From CAYYWP01 sp050176585 (GTDB lineage: Bacteria; Desulfobacterota; Binatia; HRBIN30; CADEER01): a stretch of 64,000 nt of DNA. The DNA is taken from the NCBI GenBank assembly GCA_050176585.1, contig JBFXHX010000005.1:62001-126000 (forward strand), in the 5' to 3' direction. The position numbers and the translations under genes are program-made. Below are positions 35,306 through 45,278 of this stretch, in pieces. How positions within the stretch are numbered: the first letter of the stretch is position 1; every line of letters starts with the position of its first letter. The notes under the pieces were generated by a model that did no database searches, was not told the DNA's origin, and saw only the letters and a list, made by a program, of their open reading frames with translations.

Positions 35306-36130
35306 CTACCTGGCGGTGCCGCGCGTGCGCGCGGTGCGTGTCGCATCCTTCAGCACCCGGATGAACCCGCCCACGCTGCGCACGAGCTGCGGACTCGTCC
35401 CCTCCGCCTCGATAAGCCGCACGAGCGCGCTGCCGACCACGACGGCATCCGCATACGCGGCGACGGCGGCCGCGTGCTCGGGCGTACTGATGCCGAAACC
35501 CACGCCGATTGGCAGCGGACAGTGCGGGCGCAGCGCCCGCACCATGCATTCGACGTCCGCAGGCTCGATCGCTTTGCTGCCGGTGAGGCCGGTCATGGAG
35601 ACGAAGTAGACAAATCCGCTCGCTTTGCGGAGCACGGCCGCGATGCGCCGCCGATCGCTGGTCGGGGCGAGAAGGAAGATCTGGTCCAGCCCGGCGGCGC
35701 GCACGGGTTGCCAGAGCTCGTCCGCTTCGTCCGGTGGAAGATCGACGACCAGCACGGCGTCAACACCGGCGCGCTGGGCATCGGCCGCTATCCGTTCCGG
35801 GCCATAGCGGAAGAAGGGGTTGTAGTATCCGAATAGGATGATTGGCGTGGTCAGCCCGCCGCGGCGAAGCTCGGCCACCATCTCGAGGACCTGGCGCAGC
35901 GACGTGCCGCGGGCGAGGGAGCGGGCGCCGGAACGCTGGATCACCGGCCCGTCGGCCGTGGGATCCGAGAACGGCACGCCGATCTCGATCAGATCGGCGC
36001 CGGCTTCCGCAATGGCGTGCACGAGAGCGCGGGTGGCATCGAGATCGGGGTCGCCGGCCATCAGAAACGGCACGAGCGCTGCCTCGCCGCGCTCCTGCAA
36101 TTGCGCGAAGGTCTGACTCACTCTGCTCAT
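35306..36130 (-). CDS. trpA: Tryptophan synthase alpha subunit TrpA
   Basis: 274 residues. Catalytic Glu in DLIEIGVPFSDPTADGPVIQ, then GVDAVLVVDLPPDEADE with the catalytic Asp, and ISTPEHAAAVAAYADAVVVGSALV for phosphate binding. It cleaves indole-3-glycerol phosphate and feeds indole to TrpB. ATG 36130 is 42 bases from the trpB stop; the open frame further up is the trpB shadow. Confidence 0.96.
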   Translation of the reverse strand: MSRVSQTFAQLQERGEAALVPFLMAGDPDLDATRALVHAIAEAGADLIEIGVPFSDPTADGPVIQRSGARSLARGTSLRQVLEMVAELRRGGLTTPIILFGYYNPFFRYGPERIAADAQRAGVDAVLVVDLPPDEADELWQPVRAAGLDQIFLLAPTSDRRRIAAVLRKASGFVYFVSMTGLTGSKAIEPADVECMVRALRPHCPLPIGVGFGISTPEHAAAVAAYADAVVVGSALVRLIEAEGTSPQLVRSVGGFIRVLKDATRTARTRGTAR

Positions 36131-36171
36131 GTGCACCTGGATCCCACGCCGAACGCTCGCTCGGACGCGAC

Positions 36172-37356
36172 CTACAGCGATACGCCGAGGTATCGCGCAA
36201 CCGTGTTCATGTCTTTGTCGCCCCGGCCGGAGAGGCTCACCACGATAACCCGGTCGCGCCCCATCGTCGGCGCCAAGGTCAGCACGTGGGCGATGGCATG
36301 GGCCGATTCCAGCGCCGGAATGATGCCCTCGCACGCGGTCAGCTTCTGCAGCGCCTCCATTGCTTCGGCATCGGTGACCGCCACGTAGCGCGCGCGGCCA
36401 GTGCTGTGCAGGTAGGCGTGTTCGGGCCCCACGCCGGGATAGTCCAGCCCGGCCGAAATCGAGTGCGCGGCGCGGACCTGGCCGAGCTCGTCCTGCAGCA
36501 CGTAAGTCTTCTTGCCGTGCAGCACGCCGACTTCCCCGGCGCAAATCGACGCGGCGTGGCGCCCGGTGTCCACGCCGTCACCGGCGGCCTCGACGCCGAT
36601 GAGCGCCACGTCGGGATCGCCGACGAAGGGATAGAACAATCCCATCGCATTGCTGCCGCCGCCCACGCACGCGACCAGCGCGTCCGGCAGGCGCCCCTCG
36701 CGGCGCAGGATCTGCTTACGCGTCTCGCCGCCGATCACGGTTTGGAAATCCCGCACGATCATCGGATACGGGTGCGGTCCCATCGTCGAGCCGACGAGAT
36801 AATAGGTGCTCCGCACATTCGTGACCCAGTCGCGCAGCGCTTCATTCACCGCGTCTTTGAGCGTATTGCTGCCGCTGTTGACGCTGTGCACGGTGGCGCC
36901 GAGGAGCTTCATGCGGAAAACGTTCAGGGACTGCCGCTCGACGTCCTCCGCGCCCATGAAGACCTCGCACTGCAAGCCGAGCAGGGCGGTGACTGTGGCG
37001 GTCGCCACCCCGTGCTGGCCCGCCCCGGTCTCGGCGATGATGCGCGGCTTGCCCATGCGCCGGGCGAGCAATCCCTGTCCGATGGTGTTGTTGATCTTGT
37101 GCGCACCCGTGTGACAGAGGTCCTCGCGTTTTAGGTAGATCTTCGCCCCGCCGAGCTGCTCGCTCAGCCGCTCCGCGAAGTACAGCGGTGTCGGCCGCCC
37201 GGCATACTCGCGCAGGTACTCGCGCACCTCGGCGCGAAAGCTGCGGTCGCGCCGCAGGCGGGCATAGGCGGCGTCCAGCTCGATCAGGGCCGGCATCAGC
37301 GTCTCGGCGACATAACGGCCGCCGAACTCGCCGAAGTGGCCGAGGCGATCAGGCAT
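36172..37356 (-). CDS. trpB: Tryptophan synthase beta subunit TrpB
   Basis: 394 residues from ATG 37356 (TTG 37371 is an alternative). FGEFGGRYVAETLMPAL start, PLP-lysine in HTGAHKINN, phosphate-binding CVGGGSNAMG, and SAGLDYPGVGPEH. It joins indole and serine to give tryptophan. The start overlaps the trpF stop by eight bases. Confidence 0.96.
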   Translation of the reverse strand: MPDRLGHFGEFGGRYVAETLMPALIELDAAYARLRRDRSFRAEVREYLREYAGRPTPLYFAERLSEQLGGAKIYLKREDLCHTGAHKINNTIGQGLLARRMGKPRIIAETGAGQHGVATATVTALLGLQCEVFMGAEDVERQSLNVFRMKLLGATVHSVNSGSNTLKDAVNEALRDWVTNVRSTYYLVGSTMGPHPYPMIVRDFQTVIGGETRKQILRREGRLPDALVACVGGGSNAMGLFYPFVGDPDVALIGVEAAGDGVDTGRHAASICAGEVGVLHGKKTYVLQDELGQVRAAHSISAGLDYPGVGPEHAYLHSTGRARYVAVTDAEAMEALQKLTACEGIIPALESAHAIAHVLTLAPTMGRDRVIVVSLSGRGDKDMNTVARYLGVSL

Positions 37357-37957
37357 GTCTTGCGTTGGCAATGAACCGCCTCACCTTCTCCGGATCCTTG
37401 ACGCCCGGGGTCTTCTCCACTCCCGATGCCACATCGACCGCTGCCGGCTTGAGCGCCCGCACCACCTCGGCGACGTTGTCCGGCGTGAGCCCGCCCGCCG
37501 CGATCAAGCGCGCCGGTGGCACGCCGATCAACCATTCAAGCGGGACGCGCTGCCCGGTGCCGCCCCTTTGGCCTTCGACGTAGGCGTCGGCGAGGACGAA
37601 ATCAACCGGGTACGCCGCTGCCGCGGCGAGGGCGTCGGGCGAGCCGACGCGGACGGCTTTGATCGTGGTGAGCGCCCAATCGCGGCAGAACTGGACGGGT
37701 TCCGCGCCGTGAAATTGCACCGCGTCGAGGCCGACGCGGCGCGCGGTCTCCTCGATCTGGGCGCGCGGCGCATCGACGAACACGCCGACTCGGCACACGC
37801 CGCTCGGCACGGCCGCCGCAATGGCCTCGGCCGTATCGATCGAGAGGCAGCGCACGCCGCCGGGGAAGAAATTGAGCCCGATCGCATCGGCGCCGGCTTC
37901 CGCCGCCATCAGGGCGTCGCCGACGCTGGTGACGCCGCAGATCTTCACCTTCGTCAT
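37349..37957 (-). CDS. trpF: Phosphoribosylanthranilate isomerase TrpF
   Basis: 202 residues, TIM barrel. KICGVTSVGDALMAAEAGAD at the N-terminus carries the catalytic Cys, AVQFHGAE and LAGGLTPDNV-type loop (AAGGLTPDNVAEVV), and VDVASGVEKTPGVKDPEKV at the end, with the catalytic Asp in VLADAYV. Lies between trpC (6-base gap) and trpB (overlap). Confidence 0.95.
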   Translation of the reverse strand: MTKVKICGVTSVGDALMAAEAGADAIGLNFFPGGVRCLSIDTAEAIAAAVPSGVCRVGVFVDAPRAQIEETARRVGLDAVQFHGAEPVQFCRDWALTTIKAVRVGSPDALAAAAAYPVDFVLADAYVEGQRGGTGQRVPLEWLIGVPPARLIAAGGLTPDNVAEVVRALKPAAVDVASGVEKTPGVKDPEKVRRFIANARHA

Positions 37958-37963
37958 GGCAGC

Positions 37964-38734
37964 TCAGGCGAGCAGTGCCGCGAGCGCCGCGGCGGGATCG
38001 GGCGCGCGCATCAGCGACTCGCCCACGAGGAAAGCCTGGTAGCCGGCGGCCCGCAAGCGGGCGATGTCGCCGGCCGTTTCGATCCCGCTTTCCGCCACCG
38101 CGAGCGCAGTCGGCGGGATCAGCGGGAGCAGGCGCTCGGCCGTCTCTAGCGTCGTGACGAAGGTGGTGAGGTCGCGGTTGTTGACGCCGATCAGGGTTGC
38201 TCCCGCGGCGACAGCGCGATCCACTTCGGCGGCGGTATGAGCTTCGACCAGCATGTCGAGACCGAGCGCACGGCCCGCGGCGTGCAGCTCGGTCAAGGCG
38301 CCGTCGTCGAGCATGGCGACGATGAGCAACGCCGCGTCGGCGCCCCACGCGCGCGTTTCGGTGAGCTGGTACGGATCGAAGATGAAGTCTTTGCGCAACA
38401 GCGGCAGCGGCACCGCGGCGCGGATCGCCGCCAGGTACGACGGACTCCCGAGAAAGTAGCGTTCTTCGGTGAGCACCGAGATCGCGGCGGCGCCGCCAGC
38501 GACATACCGGTGTGCGATGGCCACCGGATCGAAGTCGACGCGAATCACGCCTTTCGACGGCGACGCTTTCTTCACCTCGGCAATGAGCGCTGGGCGGCGC
38601 GCGCCGAGCGCGGCCGCGAACCCGCGACGCTCCGCCGCCCAGCCCGGAAGCGCCTCGAGCGCCGCCAGCGGCGTCGTGCGCTTCGCCTCAGCGACGTCGG
38701 TCCGCCGCGCTGCGACGATGTCATCCAGGATCAT
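37964..38734 (-). CDS. trpC: Indole-3-glycerol phosphate synthase TrpC
   Basis: 256 residues. Motifs ALIAEVKKASPSKGVI, EERYFLGSPSYLAAIRA, LLRKDFIFDPYQLTETRAWG, GVNNRDLTTF and VAESGIETAGDIARL are all present. It closes the indole ring. ATG 38734 overlaps the trpD stop (ATGA), setting the start; the frame above it is a trpD shadow. Confidence 0.96.
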   Translation of the reverse strand: MILDDIVAARRTDVAEAKRTTPLAALEALPGWAAERRGFAAALGARRPALIAEVKKASPSKGVIRVDFDPVAIAHRYVAGGAAAISVLTEERYFLGSPSYLAAIRAAVPLPLLRKDFIFDPYQLTETRAWGADAALLIVAMLDDGALTELHAAGRALGLDMLVEAHTAAEVDRAVAAGATLIGVNNRDLTTFVTTLETAERLLPLIPPTALAVAESGIETAGDIARLRAAGYQAFLVGESLMRAPDPAAALAALLA

Positions 38735-39744
38735 CGGTTCGTGACCTCGATCAGCGCCTCGAGCTTCCGCGCGGCGGCGCCGGTGTCCAGTGCGGCGCGC
38801 GCTAGCCCAACTCCGGCGGCGATCGTCTCGGCCGAGCCGCCCACGTAGAGCGCGGCTCCGGCATTGAATAATGCGACATCGCGCTGTGCAGCCGGCGCGC
38901 GCCGGGCGAAGATGGCGCGCAGGATCGCGGCGTTGTGCTCCGCGTCGCCCCCGGCCAGTGCCGCGGGCGGGCAGCGCTCCAGCCCCACATCGGCGGGCTC
39001 CAGCCGAAACGAACGGACGTTGCCGTCGCGCAGTTCGGCGACCGAGCTGGGGCCCGTAAGCGTGAGCTCGTCGAGGCCGTCGTCGCCGTGCACGACCAGT
39101 GCCCGCTGGCTGCCGAGCCGGCCGAGCGCGTGCGCAATTGGCTCGAGCCATTCGGGCGCGAACACGCCGACCAGCTGTCGCTGTGCCCCCGCTGGATTGG
39201 TGAGCGGCCCGAGCAAATTGAACAGCGTGCGGACGCCGAGCTCGCGCCGCACCGGCGCTACGTGGCGCATCGCCGGATGATATGCCTGGGCGAACATGAA
39301 GCCGACACCGACCTCGTCGATGCACGCGGCGACCCGCTCGGCATCGAGATCGATGCGGACGCCGAGCGCCTCCAGGACGTCGGCGCCGCCGACCGAGCCC
39401 GACATGGCCCGATTGCCGTGCTTGGCGATGACGAGACCGGCGCCGGCGGCTATGAGCATGGCGGCGGTGGAGATGTTGAAGGTATGGCGGTTGTCCCCGC
39501 CGGTGCCGCACGTATCGACGACGTCGAGCCGCGTTGGCACCCGGGTGGCATAGCGGCGCATCGCGCGCGCAGCGCCGGCAATCTCGCCGACCCGCTCGCC
39601 TTTCATGCGCAGGGCGATGAGCACGGCGGCGATCTGCGCGGGCGTCGCCTGTCCACCCATCAGCGCGAGCACGACGTGCTCCATATCGGCCTCGGCGAGG
39701 TCGCGTCCGGCCGTGAGTTCGGCAATGGCGGCTTGGATGTCCAT
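38731..39744 (-). CDS. trpD: Anthranilate phosphoribosyltransferase TrpD
   Basis: 337 residues from ATG 39744. PRPP-binding VDTCGTGGDNRHTFNISTA, KHGNRAMSG (usual Ser-Ser replaced by Ala-Met in this loop is common in the family), FMFAQAYHPAMRHVAPVRRELGVRT, and LLGPLTNPAGAQRQLVGV. It transfers ribose phosphate to anthranilate. A 73-base gap separates it from trpG, which is a stand-alone gene rather than fused. Confidence 0.96.
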   Translation of the reverse strand: MDIQAAIAELTAGRDLAEADMEHVVLALMGGQATPAQIAAVLIALRMKGERVGEIAGAARAMRRYATRVPTRLDVVDTCGTGGDNRHTFNISTAAMLIAAGAGLVIAKHGNRAMSGSVGGADVLEALGVRIDLDAERVAACIDEVGVGFMFAQAYHPAMRHVAPVRRELGVRTLFNLLGPLTNPAGAQRQLVGVFAPEWLEPIAHALGRLGSQRALVVHGDDGLDELTLTGPSSVAELRDGNVRSFRLEPADVGLERCPPAALAGGDAEHNAAILRAIFARRAPAAQRDVALFNAGAALYVGGSAETIAAGVGLARAALDTGAAARKLEALIEVTNR

Positions 39745-39817
39745 GCGGCTCGCGAAGCGCTGGCCACCTCTCCTCACCGTGAAACCGTTTGCGTGCGGCG
39801 AGGGGCGATCGGGGCGG

Positions 39818-40390
<573 letters not shown>

Positions 40391-40393
40391 CGC

Positions 40394-41875
40394 TTACATC
40401 GATTCCGCCAGCTTCACCGCCTGGAACAGCGCGCGGGACTTGTTCACGCATTCGGCATGTTCCCGTTCCGGATCCGATTCGGCGACGATTCCGGCGCCCG
40501 CTTGTCCGTAGATCGTATCACCTTCGATCACCATCGTCCGAATGGCGATCGCGGTGTCCATGTTTCCCGAAAAGCCGAAATACCCGATGGCGCCGCCGTA
40601 CACGCCCCGGCGGACGGGTTCCAGCTGCTCGATGATTTCCATCGCCCGAATCTTGGGGGCGCCGGACAGCGTGCCGGCGGGGAACGTGGCGCGAAACGCA
40701 TCAAAGCCATCGAGGCCGGGAGCAAGCTCGCCGCGGACGTTCGAGACCAGGTGCATGACGTGGGAGTAGCGTTCGATCGCCATGCGCTCGGTGACCTGCA
40801 CAGACCCGATCTGAGCTACCCGGCCGACGTCATTGCGGCCGAGGTCGACCAGCATGATGTGCTCCGCCAACTCCTTGGGATCGGCGGCCAGCTCTCGTTC
40901 GAGCTCGAGATCGTGGCGTTCGTCCGTACCGCGCGGGCGGGTGCCGGCGATGGGGCGCACCGTGAGCTCGCGCCCCTCGAGGCGCACCATCGTCTCCGGC
41001 GAGGCGCCCAGCACGGTGCGCGGGCCGGCGCGCAGGAAGAACATGTACGGCGAGGGGTTGAGCGTACGCAGGCACCGGTAAATGTCGAACGGCTCCGCCC
41101 GCCGGTCGCATTCGAAACGCTGCGCGAGCACCACCTGGATGATGTCGCCCGCGCGGATGTAATGCTTGGCGCGCTCGACCGCGGCGCCGAACGCCGCGGG
41201 CTCGAATGTCGAGCGCACTTCCGGCACGCCTTGGCGGGCGATCCGCGTCCTCGTGGGGACGGACCGACTCAAGCGCTCGACCAGCTCGTCGACGCGCGCG
41301 CACGCCGCGTCGTACGCCGCGCGCAGGTCGGTTCCGCGATCGACGCGCGCGTGGGCGACCACCTTCATTGACTGTGCGACGGTGTCGAACACGACGATCG
41401 TGTCCGCCAACATTAGGTAGTAGTCGGGATGGCCGAGCTCGTCGCGCGCGCGCGCCGGCAGGCGCTCGAAACTGCGCACCAGATCGTACGCGAGGAATCC
41501 GACCAGCCCGCCGGCGAAACGGGGCAGTCCTTGCACCGGTACCGGCCGATAGGCCGCCAGCAACGCGCGCGCTTCGCCGAGCGGGTCCGCGGTGGGCCGG
41601 CTGCGGAACGGGCCGCCGGGCGGGCCTTCGGACAGGATGCCGTCCTTGCAGAAGATGACGCGCTCGGGGGCGGTGCCGAGAAAGCTATAGCGCCCCCACT
41701 TCTCGCCCCCCTCGACAGACTCCAGCAGGAAGGCGTCGCCGCCGTCGTCGAGCTTCAGGAACGCGGAAACCGGCGTATCGAGATCGGCGAGCACCTCGCG
41801 ATAGACCGGCACCAGGTTGCCGTGGTCCGCCAGCTCCGCGAAGCTGTCGAAATCCGGCGCATAGCGGTGCGTCAT
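40394..41875 (-). CDS. trpE: Anthranilate synthase component I TrpE
   Basis: 493 residues. The N-terminal feedback motif is present (FLLESVEGGEKWGRYSF), so tryptophan inhibition is likely retained. The chorismate-binding part has IAGTRPRGTDERHD, DLGRNDVGRV, TFPAGTLSGAPKIRAMEIIE and GQAGAGIVAESDPEREH. It makes anthranilate from chorismate. Follows the SPOR gene with a 7-base gap, so the trp genes are tied to argS-SPOR transcription. I saw no leader peptide or attenuator. Confidence 0.95.
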   Translation of the reverse strand: MTHRYAPDFDSFAELADHGNLVPVYREVLADLDTPVSAFLKLDDGGDAFLLESVEGGEKWGRYSFLGTAPERVIFCKDGILSEGPPGGPFRSRPTADPLGEARALLAAYRPVPVQGLPRFAGGLVGFLAYDLVRSFERLPARARDELGHPDYYLMLADTIVVFDTVAQSMKVVAHARVDRGTDLRAAYDAACARVDELVERLSRSVPTRTRIARQGVPEVRSTFEPAAFGAAVERAKHYIRAGDIIQVVLAQRFECDRRAEPFDIYRCLRTLNPSPYMFFLRAGPRTVLGASPETMVRLEGRELTVRPIAGTRPRGTDERHDLELERELAADPKELAEHIMLVDLGRNDVGRVAQIGSVQVTERMAIERYSHVMHLVSNVRGELAPGLDGFDAFRATFPAGTLSGAPKIRAMEIIEQLEPVRRGVYGGAIGYFGFSGNMDTAIAIRTMVIEGDTIYGQAGAGIVAESDPEREHAECVNKSRALFQAVKLAESM

Positions 41876-41882
41876 CGCGCCG

Positions 41883-42482
41883 TCATTCCGTCACCACGGA
41901 CGCCGCCTCCAGCCCCTCGTCCTGGCGGAGCTTGGTTTCCATGGCCTTCGCCGCGGTCCGGTCGCGAAAACGACCGACGCGCACCGTGTACCAGGTCACG
42001 CCGCCAATCGCCTTTGTCGCGGTCGACGCATCGTATCCCTTCGCGCGCAATGTGCGCGCCAACATAATCGCGCGCACGGTGTCATTCGTCGCGTACGCTT
42101 GCACCGTCCACGCGCCGGCCGCGGCCGCCGGTGTCGCGGTGGCTGGCCGCGCGCGGGTATGCGTCGGGGCCGCGGGGCGCGTCGCCGTGGCGATGCGAGC
42201 GGCGACGACGGCCGTCGCAGTGGGTGGGACCGGCGGGGCGACAGCCGGGACCTGGTGGCTCGTGACCGGAGGGCGATTGACGCCGACGGCCTGCGGAAGC
42301 GCCGTCGGCGGGACGCCGAGCGGCACCCGAGCCGCCTGCCGCTGTCGTATGGCGCGCTGTTCGGACAGGTCGCGGCCCACCCACAGACCGAACACGAAGA
42401 TCACGACAGATGCGAGTAGGAAGCCGAAGGTCAAAGTGATCAGCTGCCCGAACGTCAGCCCGGTGCCGCGCCGCTCGGCCAT
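41883..42482 (-). CDS. SPOR domain membrane protein
   Basis: 199 residues. One membrane helix (about 13-36, LITLTFGFLLASVVIFVFGLWVG) leads to a Thr/Ala/Pro-rich linker (about 40-120) and a C-terminal SPOR domain (about 122-199: WTVQAYATNDTVRAIMLARTL and WYTVRVGRFRDRTAAKAM). SPOR domains bind denuded peptidoglycan at the septum. The topology is that of FtsN-like or DedD-like division proteins. Placed between argS and trpE on the same strand (argS-SPOR order is common). Confidence 0.88.
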   Translation of the reverse strand: MAERRGTGLTFGQLITLTFGFLLASVVIFVFGLWVGRDLSEQRAIRQRQAARVPLGVPPTALPQAVGVNRPPVTSHQVPAVAPPVPPTATAVVAARIATATRPAAPTHTRARPATATPAAAAGAWTVQAYATNDTVRAIMLARTLRAKGYDASTATKAIGGVTWYTVRVGRFRDRTAAKAMETKLRQDEGLEAASVVTE

Positions 42483-42499
42483 CGCGCCTCCTCAACCCC

Positions 42500-44203
42500 T
42501 CACATCGACTCGGGGGCGCGCACGCCGAGCAGCCCGAGACCGGTCTGCAGGACGCGCTGCACGGCGCCCGCCAGGAAGAGCCGCGCGCCGCGGCGCGCGG
42601 CGTCGACGCCGAGCACGCGGTGGCGGTTATAGAAGCGGTGGAAGCTGCCCGCCAGCTCGATGAGATGAAAGACGATGCGGTGTGGCTCGCGCTCGCGCGC
42701 TGCGTCCTCCACCACGTCGGGGAACTGCGCGAGCAGCTGCACTAGCGCCTGCTCCTCGGGCTCGGTCAGGGTCTCGAGATCGGCGGCGGCCGCCGTCGGC
42801 ACCTGGACGCCCTGCTCAGCGGCTTTCTTGAACAACGTGCAGATGCGCGCGTGCGCGTACTGCACGTAGAATACGGGATTGTCCGACGACTGCTTGGCCG
42901 CCAGCTCCAGATCGAAATCGAGCTGACTGTCGCCTTTGCGCATCAGAAAGAAGAAGCGCGTGGCATCGGCACCCACTTCGTCGACGACCTCGCGCAGCGT
43001 GACGAACTCGCCGGTGCGCTTGCCCATGCGCACGGGCTCGCCGCCGCGCGTCAGGCGTACGAGTTGCACCAAGAGGACGCGGAATCGCTCCGCATGGCCG
43101 CCCAGCGCGGCGATCGCCGCGGCGACGCGCTTGATGTACCCGTGGTGGTCCGCCCCCCAGACGTCGATCAGCTCGTCGTAGCCGCGTGCCAGCTTGTCCG
43201 CGTGATAGCCGATGTCGGCGCCGAAATACGTCAGCTCGCCGTCCGCGCGCTGCACCACGCGGTCCTTCTCGTCGCCGAACTGTTCCGTGCGGAACCAGCG
43301 CGCGCCCTCGCTGTGATACAGCATCTCGCGCGCGGCGAGCTCGTCGAGGGCGCGCGCGACCACACCGGTGTCGTGCAGCTCCCGCTCGCTCACGAAGTGA
43401 TCCACCTCGACCGCCAGTGCCCGCATGTCGCCTTTGATCTGCTCCAGCAGCCACTCGGCGGCGCGGCGTCCGCATATCTCCGCGGCGAGATCGGCGTGGG
43501 CGTGGAGCAGGCGCGTCGGGTCTGCGGTCGGGCTTTCTCCGGCGGCCACGGCGATCTCCGCCAGCAGGTCGCCGCGTCGCGCCTCAGTGAGCTCGCGCAG
43601 GTATTCGCCCGGATAACCGTCTTCGGGTAGCTCGGCTTCGATCCCGCACGCCTGGCACAGGCGTACATAGGCCGAACGGGCCAACGTTGCGACTTGCTTG
43701 CCGGCATCATTGACGTAGTACTCCCGCGTCACATCGTAACCGGCGAACGCGAGCAGCCGGGACACGGTGTCCCCGAGCACGGCGCCCCGCCCGTGGCCGA
43801 CGTGCAACGGACCGGTCGGGTTCGCGCTCACGAATTCGATCAACACGCGGCGGCCGTTGCCGAGAGCCGGACGGGCGAAGTCGGCCCGCTCCGTCTCCGC
43901 CAGACACTCGGCCCAGAAACGCTGGGAGAGCCGGAAGTTCAGATAACCCGGCCCCGCGATGTCCACATTCGCGAGCAGGCCGTGTGGATCGTCGAGGTGT
44001 TCGATGATGATCTGCGCGATGGCCCGCGGTGGGAGGCGCTCCGAGCGCGCCAGGGCGAGCGCCACCGTCGAGGCGAGGTCGCCGAAGGCGGCATCCTTTG
44101 GGACCTCGAAAAGCAAAGGGGGGAGGCTGTCCAACTTCAGCGCTCCCCCCTGTTTGGCTCGGTCTAACGCGTGCTGAAGCAGCCCCTCAAGTCGGTGTTT
44201 CAT
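42500..44203 (-). CDS. argS: Arginyl-tRNA synthetase ArgS
   Basis: 567 residues from ATG 44203. The class I signature is NPTGPLHVGHGRG (HVGH), the KMSKS-like loop is RMGKRTGEFVTL, and the anticodon-binding DALR domain spans the last 120 residues, ending GVRAPESM, a usual ArgS end. PKDAAFGDLASTVALALA near residue 35 is the N-terminal add-on domain. It charges tRNA-Arg. First gene of the long minus-strand unit. The frame opens 11 codons earlier, but similarity begins at MKHRLEG. Confidence 0.96.
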   Translation of the reverse strand: MKHRLEGLLQHALDRAKQGGALKLDSLPPLLFEVPKDAAFGDLASTVALALARSERLPPRAIAQIIIEHLDDPHGLLANVDIAGPGYLNFRLSQRFWAECLAETERADFARPALGNGRRVLIEFVSANPTGPLHVGHGRGAVLGDTVSRLLAFAGYDVTREYYVNDAGKQVATLARSAYVRLCQACGIEAELPEDGYPGEYLRELTEARRGDLLAEIAVAAGESPTADPTRLLHAHADLAAEICGRRAAEWLLEQIKGDMRALAVEVDHFVSERELHDTGVVARALDELAAREMLYHSEGARWFRTEQFGDEKDRVVQRADGELTYFGADIGYHADKLARGYDELIDVWGADHHGYIKRVAAAIAALGGHAERFRVLLVQLVRLTRGGEPVRMGKRTGEFVTLREVVDEVGADATRFFFLMRKGDSQLDFDLELAAKQSSDNPVFYVQYAHARICTLFKKAAEQGVQVPTAAAADLETLTEPEEQALVQLLAQFPDVVEDAAREREPHRIVFHLIELAGSFHRFYNRHRVLGVDAARRGARLFLAGAVQRVLQTGLGLLGVRAPESM

Positions 44204-44460
44204 CCCCCGCCCGCCAGCGCCACCCCCTGCCGTCACGGCCCCGGTCGAGATGAAACGTGCAGATCTCTCGCAGTGTCCGCATCGTCCGCATGTACACGCC
44301 TTGGCGGGCTAATATCCCGCGACCCCCAGGTGGTCAAGGTGCGTGGCTTACACTCCGGTCGCGATCCGCGCGACGATGATGCCGCGGACGCCCAGGCGAG
44401 CCCCGCGCATCGCATGCCGCACGTATGGACAGTCATGGCTCGACCCTGTAACGGTCGTGA
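44204..44460. other. Upstream region of argS
   Basis: 257 bases between argS and the small zinc-ribbon candidate. It must hold the argS promoter, but I found no clear box pair. No tRNA was found in it. Confidence 0.4.
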
Positions 44461-44655
44461 ATGGCAACAGCATGGTTTGGCCCGTGTCCCCACTGCAACT
44501 CCGCCTTGTCCTATCTCCAGGGCGTGACCGGGAGCACTATGACGCCGAAGTGTCCGCGCTGCCGTCAGCCGGTTGCGGTGTCGTGTGCTACCTTCCTGAT
44601 GGCGGACAACTCACGCCCTCCGGCAGCGCCCACGGCAAGGCCGCAGAAGCGGTGA
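44461..44655 (+). CDS. Small zinc-ribbon protein (candidate)
   Basis: 64 residues. Two CxxC knuckles, CPHC (9-12) and CPRC (31-34), are spaced as in a zinc ribbon, in MATAWFGPCPHCNSALSYLQ then GSTMTPKCPRCRQPVAV. A further Cys follows in VSCATF, and the end is a Pro/Ala-rich tail. It sits alone in a gap of about 590 bases, divergent from argS. No convincing ribosome binding site is visible, so it is a moderate-confidence gene. Function unknown. Confidence 0.5.
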   Translation: MATAWFGPCPHCNSALSYLQGVTGSTMTPKCPRCRQPVAVSCATFLMADNSRPPAAPTARPQKR

Positions 44656-44795
44656 AGCGTTATCCCGGGCCGGCGGCTAACGGGTTGCCGTTCTTGGCAC
44701 GCTGCACCGGCGCGTAACGCGGGACTCCGGGTATTCGCCAGGCGGCACCTTCGGCGCCTCCCGGATAAGCGGGCTCGGGTTGCGCGCAGCGCGCC

Positions 44796-45278
44796 TCAGC
44801 GCTGCACCGGTGCTTCTGCCAGCCGCCGCTCCATGATCACCGCATCCTCGCCGCGCCCGTAGTAGTTGCGGCGCACGCCGATGGGGGCGAATCCCATCGT
44901 GCGGTAGAGCGCCGTTGCCGGATCGTTGTCTTTGCGCACTTCAAGGCTCACGCTGACGGCGTGGTGCGCGCGGGCGTCGTCGAGGATACGCTGCACGAGC
45001 GCCCGGCCCGTACCGGTGCGGCGCGCATCGGGATGCACGGCGAGGTTCAGGATGTGGACCTCCTCGCCGACCAGCCACCAGCACGCGTAGCCTAACAGGG
45101 TGCGCGCTGCATCATCCCGTCGCGCGAGTTGCAGGCGGGAGAAATCGAGCTTCAGCTCGTGAAGGAACAAGCCCGGCGTCCAGGCATTCGGAAATGCCAG
45201 GCGCTCGATCTCCATCACTTGCGCGAGATCGGCAGCGACCATCGGCGCGAAAACCAGCCCCGGCATGGCTGCGCTCAC
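44796..45278 (-). CDS. rimI: Ribosomal protein S18 alanine N-acetyltransferase RimI
   Basis: 160 residues, GNAT fold. MEIERLAFPNAWTPGLFLHEL is typical of RimI, with ILNLAVHPDARRTGTGRALVQ as the acetyl-CoA loop and ALYRTMGFAPIGVRRNYYGRGEDAVIM at the end (Tyr-Tyr motif). It acetylates the N-terminus of S18, or a related target. GTG 45278 overlaps the fabH stop; ATG 45266 is an alternative start. Confidence 0.9.
   Translation of the reverse strand: MSAAMPGLVFAPMVAADLAQVMEIERLAFPNAWTPGLFLHELKLDFSRLQLARRDDAARTLLGYACWWLVGEEVHILNLAVHPDARRTGTGRALVQRILDDARAHHAVSVSLEVRKDNDPATALYRTMGFAPIGVRRNYYGRGEDAVIMERRLAEAPVQR

Noticed and set aside
36130..36544. N-terminal extension of trpA (and likewise for nadD, trpC, folC, lptD and the FG-GAP gene).
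   Set aside because: The added parts are antisense or out-of-frame shadows of upstream genes; family similarity and overlap with the upstream stop mark the shorter starts.
44204..44460. Possible tRNA in the argS upstream region.
   Set aside because: No TpsiC-arm consensus or foldable cloverleaf was found by eye.
44343..44717. Longer frame overlapping the zinc-ribbon candidate.
   Set aside because: Different frame, no domain; the shorter frame with CxxC pairs is more likely.
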